From CAVQHY01 sp963712465 (GTDB lineage: Bacteria; Actinomycetota; Thermoleophilia; Gaiellales; Gaiellaceae), in contig CAVQHY010000008.1 of the NCBI GenBank assembly GCA_963712465.1, forward strand, positions 496,001 to 560,000: 64,000 bases of DNA, written 5' to 3'. Of this stretch, positions 53,376 to 62,711 are shown piece by piece (position 1 is the stretch's first letter; each line of letters begins with the position of its first letter). The position numbers and the translations under genes are program-made. The notes below the pieces were generated by a model, which ran no database searches, was not told the DNA's origin, and worked only from the letters and a program-made list of their open reading frames with translations.

Positions 53376-54242
53376 ATGCTGAGCGAACCGCTTACGGCTC
53401 CGGCGGTTGCCAAACCGGGCGGTGGGCTCAGTGCGGCAGAGCGCTACCGCTTCGAAGCAGACGGATTCCTGCTTGTGCCGGGCGCGCTCCCTCGGGACGA
53501 CGTGGCAGAGGTGCGAGCGGAACTCGTCTCGGTCGCCACCGAAGCCGAAGGCTACGGCTACGACCACCAGGCATCCGACTTGCTCGTGGCGGGCGGGTCA
53601 CTTCGCTCGGTAACCAATCCGCTTTCGGTTGCGCCAGTCGTTCTCGACGTGGCTCTTCACCCCGGCTTTTACCCGAAGGTGAACGAGTCGCTCGCGGGTG
53701 CTGCTCGCCTGCTCTCAAACGAGTATTTCGTGACGCCGCCGGGCGCCAAGCCACGCCTTGGCTGGCATCGCGATGCAACCGACCAGAACTTCGCGACGCT
53801 CGAGCTGGCGTCGTCGCTTGTGCTCGTCAACTGCCTCGTGTTGCTGTCTGACGTCGCACCCGAGAACGGTCCGACGCTCGCCATCCCCGGGTCTCATCGC
53901 TGGCGGTCAGACCGGGTACTGCCGGACGACTGGCCGGGCAAGCCGGTGCCGGATGGGCTTCCCGGACACGTGAAGCTGTGCGGTGAGGCTGGAAGCGCCG
54001 TCTTCTTCAACGCCCGGATGTGGCATGCGCAGTCGGCAAACGCGAGTGGGGTTGAGCGGCACGCGCTTGTGTTCGTGTACGGGCACCGATGGATGCGTCC
54101 GTTTCCGGGCTTCGAGACGACTGAGGATCAGGCTCTGTCACTTGGCGGCGTTCCCATCCGCGACCAGTTGCTCGGGCTGGGACCCGCGTTCGACGAGCCG
54201 GTCGCCCCCTATCAACCCCCTGAGCGTTGGGCAGCCCAGTGA
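53376..54242 (+). CDS. phytanoyl-CoA dioxygenase (PhyH) family oxygenase
   Basis: A 288-residue Fe(II)/2-oxoglutarate-dependent oxygenase from ATG 53376. The iron ligands are HxD in LGWHRDATDQNF and the distal His in ARMWHAQSANASG; the 2-oxoglutarate Arg is in GVERHALVF. N-terminal YRFEADGFLLVPGALPRDDV is typical. Members hydroxylate CoA esters, amino acids or small ligands; the substrate is unknown. First gene of the plus-strand operon and coupled to the next gene by GTGA. Confidence 0.9.
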   Translation: MLSEPLTAPAVAKPGGGLSAAERYRFEADGFLLVPGALPRDDVAEVRAELVSVATEAEGYGYDHQASDLLVAGGSLRSVTNPLSVAPVVLDVALHPGFYPKVNESLAGAARLLSNEYFVTPPGAKPRLGWHRDATDQNFATLELASSLVLVNCLVLLSDVAPENGPTLAIPGSHRWRSDRVLPDDWPGKPVPDGLPGHVKLCGEAGSAVFFNARMWHAQSANASGVERHALVFVYGHRWMRPFPGFETTEDQALSLGGVPIRDQLLGLGPAFDEPVAPYQPPERWAAQ

Positions 54243-55300
54243 GCGCAAACGGCAAGAAAGTCTTGACGGTGCTCGGCCCAGTCGACCCAGCCGGGCTCGG
54301 GACGACACTCGTTCACGAGCACGTGCTCGTCGATGGCTCGTGCTTTTTCGCAGCCGACGAGGCCGACGACGCGGATGAGTTCGCCAAGGCGCCTTTGACG
54401 CCGGAGCTCGTGCCGCGAGTGCGGGCGGCCTCGTGCTCGAACTACGACAACCTCCTCCTGCTTGACCGGGACGTAGCGGCCGCGGAGGTGATCGAGTTTC
54501 GAGACCTAGGCGGCAACACCGTCGTTGACGTGACAAGCTCGATTGGGCTGGGCCGAGACCCAGCGGGTCTCCGCGCGATCTCACAGCGAACGTCGCTTCA
54601 GATCGTGATGGGCTGCGGCTTCTACTGCGAGTACGCACACCCGAATTCTGTTGGCCAGACCTCAATCGATGAGCTCACCGAGTTCATGACCCATGAGGTC
54701 ACCGAGGGAGTCGACGGAATCAGGGCGGGAATCATCGGCGAGATCGGCGTGAACGGACAGGAGCGAGGCACGTGGCGCTACGTCGGCGAGATGACCCCGG
54801 ACGAGGAGAAAGTGCTCCGAGCAGCGGTCAGGGCCTCGCTGAGTACTGGCGCGGCTTTGACGGTTCACCAGCCGAATCGGGCGACAGCCGTACCGGAGAT
54901 CATGCGCGTGCTCGACGAAGAAGAGGCGCGGCCAGAGCGGGTGGTCCTGGGGCACATGAGCTCAGTGGCCGACTTTGCCGTGCATCTGGAAGCACTCGAG
55001 CGAGGCTACTGGATCGCCTATGACAACTTCGGTATGGCTCACCTCGCCAACGCCTGGTATCGGCCGATCACGGACGAGCAGCGAATCGAGTGGCTCGTCG
55101 ACGTGTTCCGTCGCGGCTTCGGGGGTCGGATCCTCGTCTCTCACGATGTGTGGTGCAAGGTCCAGCTTCGCCGTTTCGGCGGCGCAGGGTACGGGCACAT
55201 CCTCCGGACGATCGTGCCCGAGCTCCTGGAGCGAGGGCTCACCGAGCGTGACATTCACGGCCTACTCGTCGACAACCCGGCCGAGGTGCTCGCCTTCTGA
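54239..55300 (+). CDS. phosphotriesterase family hydrolase (copy 1)
   Basis: A 353-residue TIM-barrel hydrolase from GTG 54239, overlapping the PhyH stop. The metal motifs are HEH (residues 26 and 28, in GTTLVHEHVLVDGS), a bridging Glu in GIIGEIGVNG in place of the carbamylated Lys of classic phosphotriesterases, His in TVHQPN, His in GHMSS and Asp in SHDVWCK. This Glu-bridged subgroup is the phosphotriesterase-homology-protein type; real substrates are mostly unknown lactones or phosphoesters. Copy 2 is at 62712-63794. Confidence 0.88.
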   Translation: MSANGKKVLTVLGPVDPAGLGTTLVHEHVLVDGSCFFAADEADDADEFAKAPLTPELVPRVRAASCSNYDNLLLLDRDVAAAEVIEFRDLGGNTVVDVTSSIGLGRDPAGLRAISQRTSLQIVMGCGFYCEYAHPNSVGQTSIDELTEFMTHEVTEGVDGIRAGIIGEIGVNGQERGTWRYVGEMTPDEEKVLRAAVRASLSTGAALTVHQPNRATAVPEIMRVLDEEEARPERVVLGHMSSVADFAVHLEALERGYWIAYDNFGMAHLANAWYRPITDEQRIEWLVDVFRRGFGGRILVSHDVWCKVQLRRFGGAGYGHILRTIVPELLERGLTERDIHGLLVDNPAEVLAF

Positions 55301-56049
55301 TGGCTCGCTTCGACGGACAGACGGTCTTCATCACCGGCGGTGCCAATCCACGCGGGATGAGCTTTGCCACGGCCAAGGCATTCGTCGGAGAGGGCGCTTC
55401 GGTCTACTTGATGGACGTCAACCGCGACGGGATCCGGGAGGCCGTGCGCGAACTAGCCGGCTCGGGCGGGCATGTCGACGGCCGAGCCGGCGACGTCCGC
55501 GCACCCGATCAAGTCGAGGCGGCTCTTGAGGCCTGTGAACGGGAGCTCGGCCCCATCGACGTGCTCGTCAACCACGTGGGCATCGGGCCGAGCCAGCACA
55601 CACTCGAGATCTCGGAGGACGATTGGGACGAGGTCATTGGCACCAATCTCACCGGAGTCTTCCGTGTCGCCCGCTCCGTCGGCCGTCGCATGGTTGAACG
55701 CGGGCGCGGAGTGATCCTGAACATGAGCTCCAGCGGCGGGATCGCGGCCGAGCCGGGCCACGCGCACTACGCAGCCTCCAAGGCTGGGATCCTCGCGTTG
55801 ACTCGGGCAATGGCGCACGACCTCGGCCCTCGCGGTGTGCGCGTGTGCGCGCTCTGTCCCGGCGACATCGACACGTATGAGTGGGCCAACGTCGAGCTCG
55901 CCCGACTCTACCGATCGCGTATCGCCGCAGGCCGTTCCGGTACACCCGACGAGGTGGCGTCCGTGTACCTCTATCTCGCCTCGCAAGACGCACGCAATCT
56001 GAATGGCTGTGCGTTCATCGTCGACGGAGGGATGCTTGCGTGGGAGTGA
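55300..56049 (+). CDS. SDR family oxidoreductase (first of three)
   Basis: A 249-residue short-chain dehydrogenase whose ATG shares one base with the previous stop. The cofactor loop is FITGGANPRGMSFATAKAF, the NNAG position reads VNHVG, the catalytic Ser is in NMSSSGG, and Tyr-Lys are in HYAASKAG. C-terminal GCAFIVDGGMLAWE. It is closely similar to the next gene. Substrate unknown. Confidence 0.88.
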   Translation: MARFDGQTVFITGGANPRGMSFATAKAFVGEGASVYLMDVNRDGIREAVRELAGSGGHVDGRAGDVRAPDQVEAALEACERELGPIDVLVNHVGIGPSQHTLEISEDDWDEVIGTNLTGVFRVARSVGRRMVERGRGVILNMSSSGGIAAEPGHAHYAASKAGILALTRAMAHDLGPRGVRVCALCPGDIDTYEWANVELARLYRSRIAAGRSGTPDEVASVYLYLASQDARNLNGCAFIVDGGMLAWE

Positions 56050-56783
56050 CAGGCGCATACGAGGGCACCACCGTGTTCGTCACAGGGGGCGCACACGGAA
56101 TCGGGTTCGAGACCGCTCGAATGTTCGTGGCCGACGGAGCTTCGGCGTTCCTTCTCGACCGCGACGGGGAACAACTCGGAGAGGCGCTCGAGAAGCTGGG
56201 GTCGGCCTGCGGGATGCAAGGCGACGTCTGCTTGCGGGCCGACGTCGAGATGGCTCTCGTCGAGTGCGAGCGCCGACTCGGCCCCGTCGACGTCCTTGTA
56301 AACAACGCGGGCTACAGCCGAAGCAAACACGTTCTCGAGCAGCGCGACGAAGACTGGGACGAGATCGTGAGTGTCTGTCTCACGGGCGCCTTTCGCGTCG
56401 CCCAAACGGTCGCCCGTGCCATGGCGCGGCAGCAGCGAGAAGGGCTCATCCTGAACGCTTGCGCGACATCGGCGATCGCGTCGGAGCCGGGCCAGGCGGC
56501 ATACGCGGCGGCCAAGGCGGGCGTTCTCGCGCTCACGCGAGCGATGGCACACGATCTCGCTCACTATCGGATCCGCGTCCTGGCCGTCCTACCAGGTGAG
56601 ATCGAGACGCACCGTTGGCCCAACGTGGAGCTACAGCGCATCTATGAGAGTCGTATCGCGGCCCGCCGCTCCGGCCGACCGTCGGAAGCGGCCGCCGCCT
56701 ATCTCTACCTCGCCTCGGAAGCGGCCCGCCAGCTGACCGGCGCCGCACTCGTAGCGGACGGAGGGATGCTCGCATGGGAGTAA
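56040..56783 (+). CDS. SDR family oxidoreductase (second of three)
   Basis: A 247-residue SDR. GTG 56040 is chosen because it gives an N-terminus (VGVT) matching the third SDR (MGVT); GTG 56046 overlapping the upstream stop is the alternative. TGGAHGIGFETARMF and NNAG are standard and Tyr-Lys are in AYAAAKAG, but the catalytic Ser position, 13 residues before the Tyr, is Ala (NACATSAIASEP), with Cys/Thr/Ser nearby. Activity may be altered. C-terminus ALVADGGMLAWE nearly repeats the first SDR. Confidence 0.87.
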   Translation: MGVTGAYEGTTVFVTGGAHGIGFETARMFVADGASAFLLDRDGEQLGEALEKLGSACGMQGDVCLRADVEMALVECERRLGPVDVLVNNAGYSRSKHVLEQRDEDWDEIVSVCLTGAFRVAQTVARAMARQQREGLILNACATSAIASEPGQAAYAAAKAGVLALTRAMAHDLAHYRIRVLAVLPGEIETHRWPNVELQRIYESRIAARRSGRPSEAAAAYLYLASEAARQLTGAALVADGGMLAWE

Positions 56784-57415
56784 CAGCCCACCTCGATGGG
56801 AAACGCTGTCTCGTCGCGGGTAGCGGCCCGGTCGCCAAGGCGATCGTGGATCGGCTGCGTTGCGATGGTGCGACGGTTGAGGAGCTTCCTGCTGGCGCAG
56901 CGCTTGCGCGAGCGGACGGGTCAGCCATGGGTGTCTCCGACGCGATCGATCAGCTCGGGGGACTCGACATCCTCGTCACGGCGTTTTCGGAGCGCGACGA
57001 CCGCCCGTTCCTTGAGATCGACGACGAGGCCTGGGCTCGCGCTCTCGATGGCAACCTCAAGCCCGCGTTTCTGGTCGGGCGAGAAGCGGCGCGCGCGATG
57101 GTCGAGGCAGGAGGCGGCGTCATCGTCCACGTCGGCTCCGATGTTGCAGCCCGCCCGGGCCCGGGGACGGCTGCGTACGCTGCGGCCAAGGCCGGCGTTC
57201 ACCTGCTGACAACGTGCATGGCGCTCGACCTCGCGCCGGACGGCGTCCGTGTGTGCGCCGTCGCCGCGTGCGAGGACGGTGCCGACCCCTTGGGTACTGA
57301 AGCCATCGGGCCCGACGACGTGGCAGGCGCTGTTGCGTTCTGCGCCTCCGACGCCGGTTCATATGTCCTCGGATCGACGTTCTTCCTCAACGCGCCGCTG
57401 CCGGTGCGGAGCTGA
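56774..57415 (+). CDS. divergent short SDR family protein (third of three)
   Basis: A 213-residue SDR-fold protein, ATG overlapping the previous gene by ten bases. The cofactor loop lacks the TGxxxGxG motif (LVAGSGPVAKAI), several loops are shortened, and the C-terminal substrate loop is reduced, yet Ser (HVGSDVAARP) and Tyr-Lys (AYAAAKAG) remain. It may be a regulatory or structural partner in a hetero-oligomer with the two upstream SDRs. This is inference from gene order. Confidence 0.78.
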   Translation: MGVTAHLDGKRCLVAGSGPVAKAIVDRLRCDGATVEELPAGAALARADGSAMGVSDAIDQLGGLDILVTAFSERDDRPFLEIDDEAWARALDGNLKPAFLVGREAARAMVEAGGGVIVHVGSDVAARPGPGTAAYAAAKAGVHLLTTCMALDLAPDGVRVCAVAACEDGADPLGTEAIGPDDVAGAVAFCASDAGSYVLGSTFFLNAPLPVRS

Positions 57416-57416
57416 G

Positions 57417-58484
57417 ATGCGGCTTCTGGAGGCGAGCGGCGCCCCCTACGAGATTGGCCAGCAGGTTGGTGCGCAGGCGATCGATCTGGTCCAACGTGCG
57501 GTCGAGCTCATCTGCCGCTTTGATTTGCCAGAGAGCGAGCGGCTCGCACGTCTCGACGGCATCGAGCGTCGGCTTCGCAGGTCATTTCCTGACGTTCTCG
57601 AAGAGGCCGAAGGGCTTGCCGAAGCAGTGGGCATGTCCCGGCAGCAGGTACTCGAGCTCAGCGTGTGCTCCGACCTCACTGGGAAGCTGCCCGCCTGGTG
57701 CTCGCTGGCGGCAGTGCCCGGTACCAGCGGAACGCTCGTCGCCAAAAATCTCGACACGACTCCTGAAATGGGGCCGATTCAGGTACTCGAGCGCATCGAG
57801 CCAGATCGCGGCATCCCGTACCTGCACCTGACGACGGCTGGGGCGATGTGGACCGACGGTGGAGTCAACGCGGCGGGGCTCGCCCTCGCAAATGCGTCGC
57901 TCGCGGCGGCGCTACCGAACCCTGACGGCGTGCCCGACGGCATCCTCGCGCGTGAGATCCTCACGCGCTGCATGGATGTTGCAGAAGCGGTCGAGCTGGC
58001 CTCTACACACCCGGTCCGAACGCTTGGCGAGAACCTGCTCGTCGCCGACGCCAACGGCCGAGTCGCCGTGATCGAAAAGCTGCCGCACGGCCAGGCAGTT
58101 CGTGAAGGCGAGACCACAGCGGCGTGCAACCACGTGCTCTCGCCCGAACTCGAATCCGAGATGGACCCAGCCGACACGATTCGGGTGAACAGCCGCCGAC
58201 GCCTGGCGGCGCTTGAACGCCTACTGGCGGCGAACGAGGCGTGGACTCACGAGCAACTCGGGCAGATCATGACGGCCCCCGACGGGGACGTCTTCCAAGA
58301 CGGCGAGGACGAGCTCTGGACACTGGCAAGCCTCGTTTTTGATCCCGCGGGTCGGCGTCTGTGGATCACCGACGCCGGCGCCGAGAGCTCGGCGTTGACA
58401 GAGGTGAATCTCAACGGAAACGGCGGACGGGCGACAAAGGTCCACGAAGAGGAGGAAGCGCACCATGTCGACACCCCCAGATAA
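57417..58484 (+). CDS. C45-like acyltransferase/amidase (Ntn hydrolase fold)
   Basis: A 355-residue protein starting at ATG 57417, two bases after the previous stop. N-terminal helices (YEIGQQVGAQAIDLVQRAVE) precede LPAWCSLAAVPGTSGTLVAKNLD, where the Cys fits the autoproteolytic N-terminal nucleophile of the peptidase-C45/acyl-CoA:6-aminopenicillanate acyltransferase family. Members cleave or exchange amide bonds after self-processing. It precedes the solute-binding genes and ends inside the first, by 20 bases. A role in amide cleavage of the imported compound is likely but unproven. Confidence 0.8.
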   Translation: MRLLEASGAPYEIGQQVGAQAIDLVQRAVELICRFDLPESERLARLDGIERRLRRSFPDVLEEAEGLAEAVGMSRQQVLELSVCSDLTGKLPAWCSLAAVPGTSGTLVAKNLDTTPEMGPIQVLERIEPDRGIPYLHLTTAGAMWTDGGVNAAGLALANASLAAALPNPDGVPDGILAREILTRCMDVAEAVELASTHPVRTLGENLLVADANGRVAVIEKLPHGQAVREGETTAACNHVLSPELESEMDPADTIRVNSRRRLAALERLLAANEAWTHEQLGQIMTAPDGDVFQDGEDELWTLASLVFDPAGRRLWITDAGAESSALTEVNLNGNGGRATKVHEEEEAHHVDTPR

Positions 58485-60222
58485 AGGCCTCGGCATCTTC
58501 GAGCGTCCGCTCACGCGACGCGGATTGCTGAGGGCCGGCGGCGCGGTCGCTCTTTTCGGCGGAGCCGGCAGCCTGCTCGCCGCCTGCGGCGGCAACGGCG
58601 GCGAGGAGGCGGCAGCGCCGCCCCCACCTGCAGACACCGGCGGGGCCGTGACTCCGCAGCCGGGCGCAACGACGCAGGCTGCTGCAGGCACGCCGGTTCG
58701 CGGCGGCACCCTCACATACGCCGTCAGCTCGCCACCGTCGGGCTTCGACCCGGCGAAATGGTGGAACGGCCTCTCCTGGGACGGCACGCTCGTCGTCTTC
58801 AACAGACTCCTTACCCTCAACGACGATGGCTCGCTCACACCCGAGCTTCTCGCCCAGGATCCCGAGGTTAACACCGACGGCACCTTGTACACGCTGACGC
58901 TTCGCGAGGGCGTCAAGTTCCATCACGGCCGCGAGATGACCGCCGACGACGTCAAGTTCTCGCTCGAGCGTCTCGTCACACCGGCGACTGCAAGCGAGGG
59001 CGGCGGCCTCTACACGGGACTGACGATTCCGGGAATGACCGAGATCGTCAACGAGAAAGGGAAGGAGCTCACCGGCGTCAAGGTCGTCGACCCCTACACG
59101 CTGACGATCGAGCTCGAGAAGCCAGACAGCGTCCTCCTCTACCTCCTCGGGCTTCCGTTCGCGAGCATCGTGCCCAAGGATGTCGTATCCGACGTCGGCG
59201 ACAAGAAGTTCAACTTCGCCCCCGTCGGGACGGGTCCGTTCCAGATGAAAGACGTCGATCCGTCCAAGAGCCTCGTGCTCGAACGCTACGCCGACTACTG
59301 GGACCCCGAAAGACCGTATCTCGATCGAGTCGAGTGGACGATCGGTGTGGAGCCCGACCTGTCCCTCCTGCGAATCCAAAGCGGCGAGCAGGACATGATG
59401 TCCGAGCCCATTCCCTCGGCCTCTTACCCCCAGCTCGAGAGCGACGCGGGGGGAGCCCAGCTCTTCGCTGGTCCGTTCAACAACGTCAACTACATCACCC
59501 TGAGTCTCGATCATCCGGCGCTCAAGGAGCTCAAGGTTCGTCAGGCGATCGCGATGGCCGTCGACAAGGAGCGCTTCATCCGATCGATCAAGGGCCTCGG
59601 CGAAGTCGCAACGGGTGGTTTGTTCTCACCGCTCAGCCCGTACTTCCAGGATGGCCTCGCCTACCCGTTCGACCCGGAAAAGGCGAAGCAGCTTCTCTCC
59701 GAGGCCGGCTATGCAGACGGATTCGATGTCACGTTCTGGAGTGGCGACTTCACCCCGTACAAGGAGATGGCAGAGACGGTTACGCAGGACCTGAAGCAGG
59801 TGGGCATCAACGTCGATGCGAAGATCCTGATCCGCGAGCAGTGGCTGGCGGAGATCGTCAAGAATCCGCCCGGAATCACGAACAACGAGTGGGAGCTTCC
59901 TTACCCGCACGGTTCGTACGTGATGGACGGCGCCTTCACACAGGCTGCCCTCGACGCAGGCTGTTGCAACTTCTCGAACTACAAGAGCCAGGAGTTCGAC
60001 GATCTAGCAGCCCAGGCTCACTCGACCACCGACCAAGCCGAACAGGTCAGCCTCTACAAGGAAATGGACAAGATCGCGATCCAGGACGAGGCGCTGTGGG
60101 TGCCCTTGATCTATCCGAAGATCGCCTTCCTCGTCTCGACCAGAGCGCAGGGGTTTTCGATTACCGCCGCACCGACAGCCTCGACGCACTTCTTCGACCG
60201 CTACTGGATCCAGGAGGCGTAG
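58465..60222 (+). CDS. ABC transporter solute-binding lipoprotein, family 5 (copy 1)
   Basis: A 585-residue exported protein behind GAGGAGG. The N-terminus has a Tat motif (LTRRGLLRAGG) and lipobox (SLLAAC), so it is a Tat-exported lipoprotein. The mature part shows family-5 (peptide/nickel/opine) motifs: LREGVKFHHGREMTADDVKF, PVGTGPFQMKDVDPSKSLVLER and HPALKELKVRQAIAMAVDK. Signature YPHGSYVMDGAFT and CCNFSNYKS are shared with copy 2. It presumably delivers the substrate to a permease that begins at the window end. Confidence 0.92.
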   Translation: MSTPPDKGLGIFERPLTRRGLLRAGGAVALFGGAGSLLAACGGNGGEEAAAPPPPADTGGAVTPQPGATTQAAAGTPVRGGTLTYAVSSPPSGFDPAKWWNGLSWDGTLVVFNRLLTLNDDGSLTPELLAQDPEVNTDGTLYTLTLREGVKFHHGREMTADDVKFSLERLVTPATASEGGGLYTGLTIPGMTEIVNEKGKELTGVKVVDPYTLTIELEKPDSVLLYLLGLPFASIVPKDVVSDVGDKKFNFAPVGTGPFQMKDVDPSKSLVLERYADYWDPERPYLDRVEWTIGVEPDLSLLRIQSGEQDMMSEPIPSASYPQLESDAGGAQLFAGPFNNVNYITLSLDHPALKELKVRQAIAMAVDKERFIRSIKGLGEVATGGLFSPLSPYFQDGLAYPFDPEKAKQLLSEAGYADGFDVTFWSGDFTPYKEMAETVTQDLKQVGINVDAKILIREQWLAEIVKNPPGITNNEWELPYPHGSYVMDGAFTQAALDAGCCNFSNYKSQEFDDLAAQAHSTTDQAEQVSLYKEMDKIAIQDEALWVPLIYPKIAFLVSTRAQGFSITAAPTASTHFFDRYWIQEA

Positions 60223-60225
60223 ATC

Positions 60226-61947
60226 ATGAGCGACGAGACGAGGTGGCCGTTTGAGCGGCCACTCACCCGAAGGCGATTTGTGGGTGGAGCGCTCGGGCTT
60301 CTCGCAGGAGGAGGGCTGCTCGCAGCCTGCGGCGGTGGCCAGGACAGCGAGGAAGCCGGTCCGCCTGCTCCCGCGACGCCCGAACCCTCGACGTCGGCTG
60401 CAACAGCCGCAGAGACGGCTGCGAGTGCCGGCACCAGCGGCGGAACGCTCGTCGTCAGCTCGCAGGCAGACCCCGAGCGAATCGGCACCAACTACTGGGG
60501 CTTCCTCGGCTTCAGCCTCGGCTACGGGCTCTTCGACCGACTCTACGAGCTGAGCCCTGATGCCACGTCGATCGTCCCGGGCCTCGCAGCAGAGCCGCCC
60601 GAGAGCACTGACGGAAAGACGTATCTGATCCGTCTTCGCGACGGCGTGACGTTCCACGACGGTTCACCGCTCACCGCCGACGACGTCAAGTACACGCTCG
60701 AACGTCAGCTTGACCCTAAGAACGCATCCGACGCCCAGGGAAGCTTCGCTGCCTTCGCGTTCGCCGGGCAGCAAGCGTTCATCGACGGCAAGGCGAAGGA
60801 CGTGCCTGGAATCAAGGTCGTTGACCCGCTTACGGTCGAGGTCACTCTCGACAATCCAAGCGGGGCGCTCCCGTACTGGCTCACGATGACCATGGCGAGC
60901 GTTGTCCCGAAAGCATACGGTACCGAGGTCGGCTACGAGGCGTTCGAAAAGAAACCTGTCGGGACCGGTCCGTACAGGCTTGTCTCCTACGAACCGGCCA
61001 AGTCGATCGTCCTTGAGCGCAACCCCGACTACTGGCAGCAGGGAGTCGGGTTCGTGGACGGTATCGAATGGCAGCTTGGCATCGACCCCGAGCTAGCCGT
61101 CCTGCGCATCCAGAGCGGCGAGCAGGACCTGATGTTCGAGCCGGTGCCGGCCGGCAAGGTCAACGAACTGCGCGGAACCGACACATTTGCCGAAGCGTCC
61201 TTCAACGACTGCTACTACGCGACGTGCAGCCTCGACCACCCGGCGCTCAAGGACGTCCGGGTGCGCCAGGCGGTCCACCACGCCATCGACAAGGAGAAGC
61301 TCGTCCGCCAGGTCGCAGGCCTGGGCGAGCCTGCGACCGGCGGTCTCTTTTCACCGCTGAGCCCTTACTGGCAGGACGATTTCCCGGCGTATCCGTATGA
61401 CCCGGAACGCGCGAAGGCCCTGCTGGCCGATGCCGACTTCGCCGACGGCTTCGACGTTGACATCTTCGCCTCCCAGGATCCTCCAACAGGCACGATCGGA
61501 CAGGCGGTGCAGGCCGATCTGACTGCAGTCGGAATCCGAGCGAAGGCGAAGATCGAGCCGTCCGAAGTCTGGCTCGAAAAGGTGCTCAAGAACCCACCCG
61601 GAATGGTCGTCAGCCGTTGGGAACTTCCCTACCCGCATGGCTCATACGTCGTCGACGGCGCCTGGGACAGCGCAGCGATCGAGGCTGGTTGTTGCAACTT
61701 CTCGAACCTTCGCTCCGACGACGTCGACAAGCTCGCCGCCGAGGCACGGCAAACCCCCGACCAGGCGCGGCAGGTCGAGCTCTACAAACAGATCGACCGG
61801 ATGACAGTCGGTGAAATGGCACTCTGGATCCCTCTCTACTACCCCAAGTTCGCAGCGATCCACTCTGAGCGACTCGACGGCTTCACCGTGCCCTCGACTC
61901 CGACGGGAGACACGAAGTTCTTCACCCAGTACTCGGTTGAGGCCTGA
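60226..61947 (+). CDS. ABC transporter solute-binding lipoprotein, family 5 (copy 2)
   Basis: A 573-residue protein with Tat motif (LTRRRFVGGALG) and lipobox (LLAAC). Motifs parallel copy 1: LRDGVTFHDGSPLTADDVKY, PVGTGPYRLVSYEP, HPALKDVRVRQAVHHAIDK and a shared CCNFSNL near the C-terminus. Three bases separate it from copy 1. Two related binding proteins may widen the substrate range of one transporter. Confidence 0.92.
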   Translation: MSDETRWPFERPLTRRRFVGGALGLLAGGGLLAACGGGQDSEEAGPPAPATPEPSTSAATAAETAASAGTSGGTLVVSSQADPERIGTNYWGFLGFSLGYGLFDRLYELSPDATSIVPGLAAEPPESTDGKTYLIRLRDGVTFHDGSPLTADDVKYTLERQLDPKNASDAQGSFAAFAFAGQQAFIDGKAKDVPGIKVVDPLTVEVTLDNPSGALPYWLTMTMASVVPKAYGTEVGYEAFEKKPVGTGPYRLVSYEPAKSIVLERNPDYWQQGVGFVDGIEWQLGIDPELAVLRIQSGEQDLMFEPVPAGKVNELRGTDTFAEASFNDCYYATCSLDHPALKDVRVRQAVHHAIDKEKLVRQVAGLGEPATGGLFSPLSPYWQDDFPAYPYDPERAKALLADADFADGFDVDIFASQDPPTGTIGQAVQADLTAVGIRAKAKIEPSEVWLEKVLKNPPGMVVSRWELPYPHGSYVVDGAWDSAAIEAGCCNFSNLRSDDVDKLAAEARQTPDQARQVELYKQIDRMTVGEMALWIPLYYPKFAAIHSERLDGFTVPSTPTGDTKFFTQYSVEA

Positions 61948-61950
61948 GGG

Positions 61951-62340
61951 ATGGGAGCCGAGCCGATCAGCTCCCAGGAAGTCGCGACCCCTGGAGGGCC
62001 GTTCTCACCGGCGACGGTCGCGACCGGAGCGCGGATCCTTACGATCAGCGGCCAGATCGCGCAAGGGCAGGACGGCGCACTCGTGGGAGGCGACGATGCC
62101 GAGGCGCAGGCTCACCAGTGCCTCCTCAACATCGATGCGCTTCTCCGCGCTGCCGGAGCGAAGAAGGAGGACGTCGTGCGCGTAGGCGTCTATCTCACGA
62201 ACATGACCGACCGTGCCGCCGTCGGGCGCGCGCGCACTGAGTACTTCGGCGACCATCGACCGGCCGCCACGCTCGTCGAGGTGTCCGCGCTCATAGCACC
62301 CGAGTTCCGCGTCGAGATCGAAGCGACAGCGGTGTTCTGA
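61951..62340 (+). CDS. RidA family protein
   Basis: A 129-residue RidA/YjgF protein. GGPFSPATVATGARILTISGQ, AGAKKEDVVRVGVYLTNM and RPAATLVEVSAL match the family, but the substrate-binding Arg of the RPARTTV-type motif is Ala here (RPAATL), so it probably belongs to a Rid subgroup with altered or no deaminase activity. It starts three bases after the second binding protein and is immediately convergent with the SnoaL gene. Confidence 0.87.
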   Translation: MGAEPISSQEVATPGGPFSPATVATGARILTISGQIAQGQDGALVGGDDAEAQAHQCLLNIDALLRAAGAKKEDVVRVGVYLTNMTDRAAVGRARTEYFGDHRPAATLVEVSALIAPEFRVEIEATAVF

Positions 62341-62700
62341 CTACGGCACGACGGAGGAGTCCCAGACCGCGTGGTCAGACACGATCAGACCGTTCTCGAC
62401 CCGAAAATAGGAGGCCCCGATCGCCTGCCAGCAAGCCTGCCTGCCCCCACCAGAAAACCGCCACGTCCAGGCAACACTCCGGTCGTCGGTGAGCGCGCAC
62501 GAGCCCTCGAGGCGGGCGTCCTCCATCTCCGCCCACATCGACGTGTAGTAGCGTCGGAGCGCGCCCCTGCCCCTGATCGGCGTCAAGAGCGTTGGATCGG
62601 CCATCTCTGCACCCGGCGCGTACAGCGACACGACACCCTCGACGTCGTGCTCGTTCCAGCGACGAAGGAACTCAGCAAGAAGCGGCGGCAAGCTCGACAC
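62341..62700 (-). CDS. SnoaL-like/NTF2-fold protein (paralogue of 50967-51332)
   Basis: A 119-residue protein from GTG 62700 (the longer frame to 62790 overlaps the next operon start). LPPLLAEFLRRWNEHDVEGV, YAPGAEMADPTL, RRYYTSMWAEM and GLIVSDHAVWDSSV parallel the SnoaL gene of the divergent branch. It is inserted on the opposite strand between the two halves of the plus-strand operon, so it has its own promoter within the first bases of the second phosphotriesterase gene or beyond. Confidence 0.75.
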   Translation of the reverse strand: MSSLPPLLAEFLRRWNEHDVEGVVSLYAPGAEMADPTLLTPIRGRGALRRYYTSMWAEMEDARLEGSCALTDDRSVAWTWRFSGGGRQACWQAIGASYFRVENGLIVSDHAVWDSSVVP

Positions 62701-62711
62701 GCGAACGCAGC

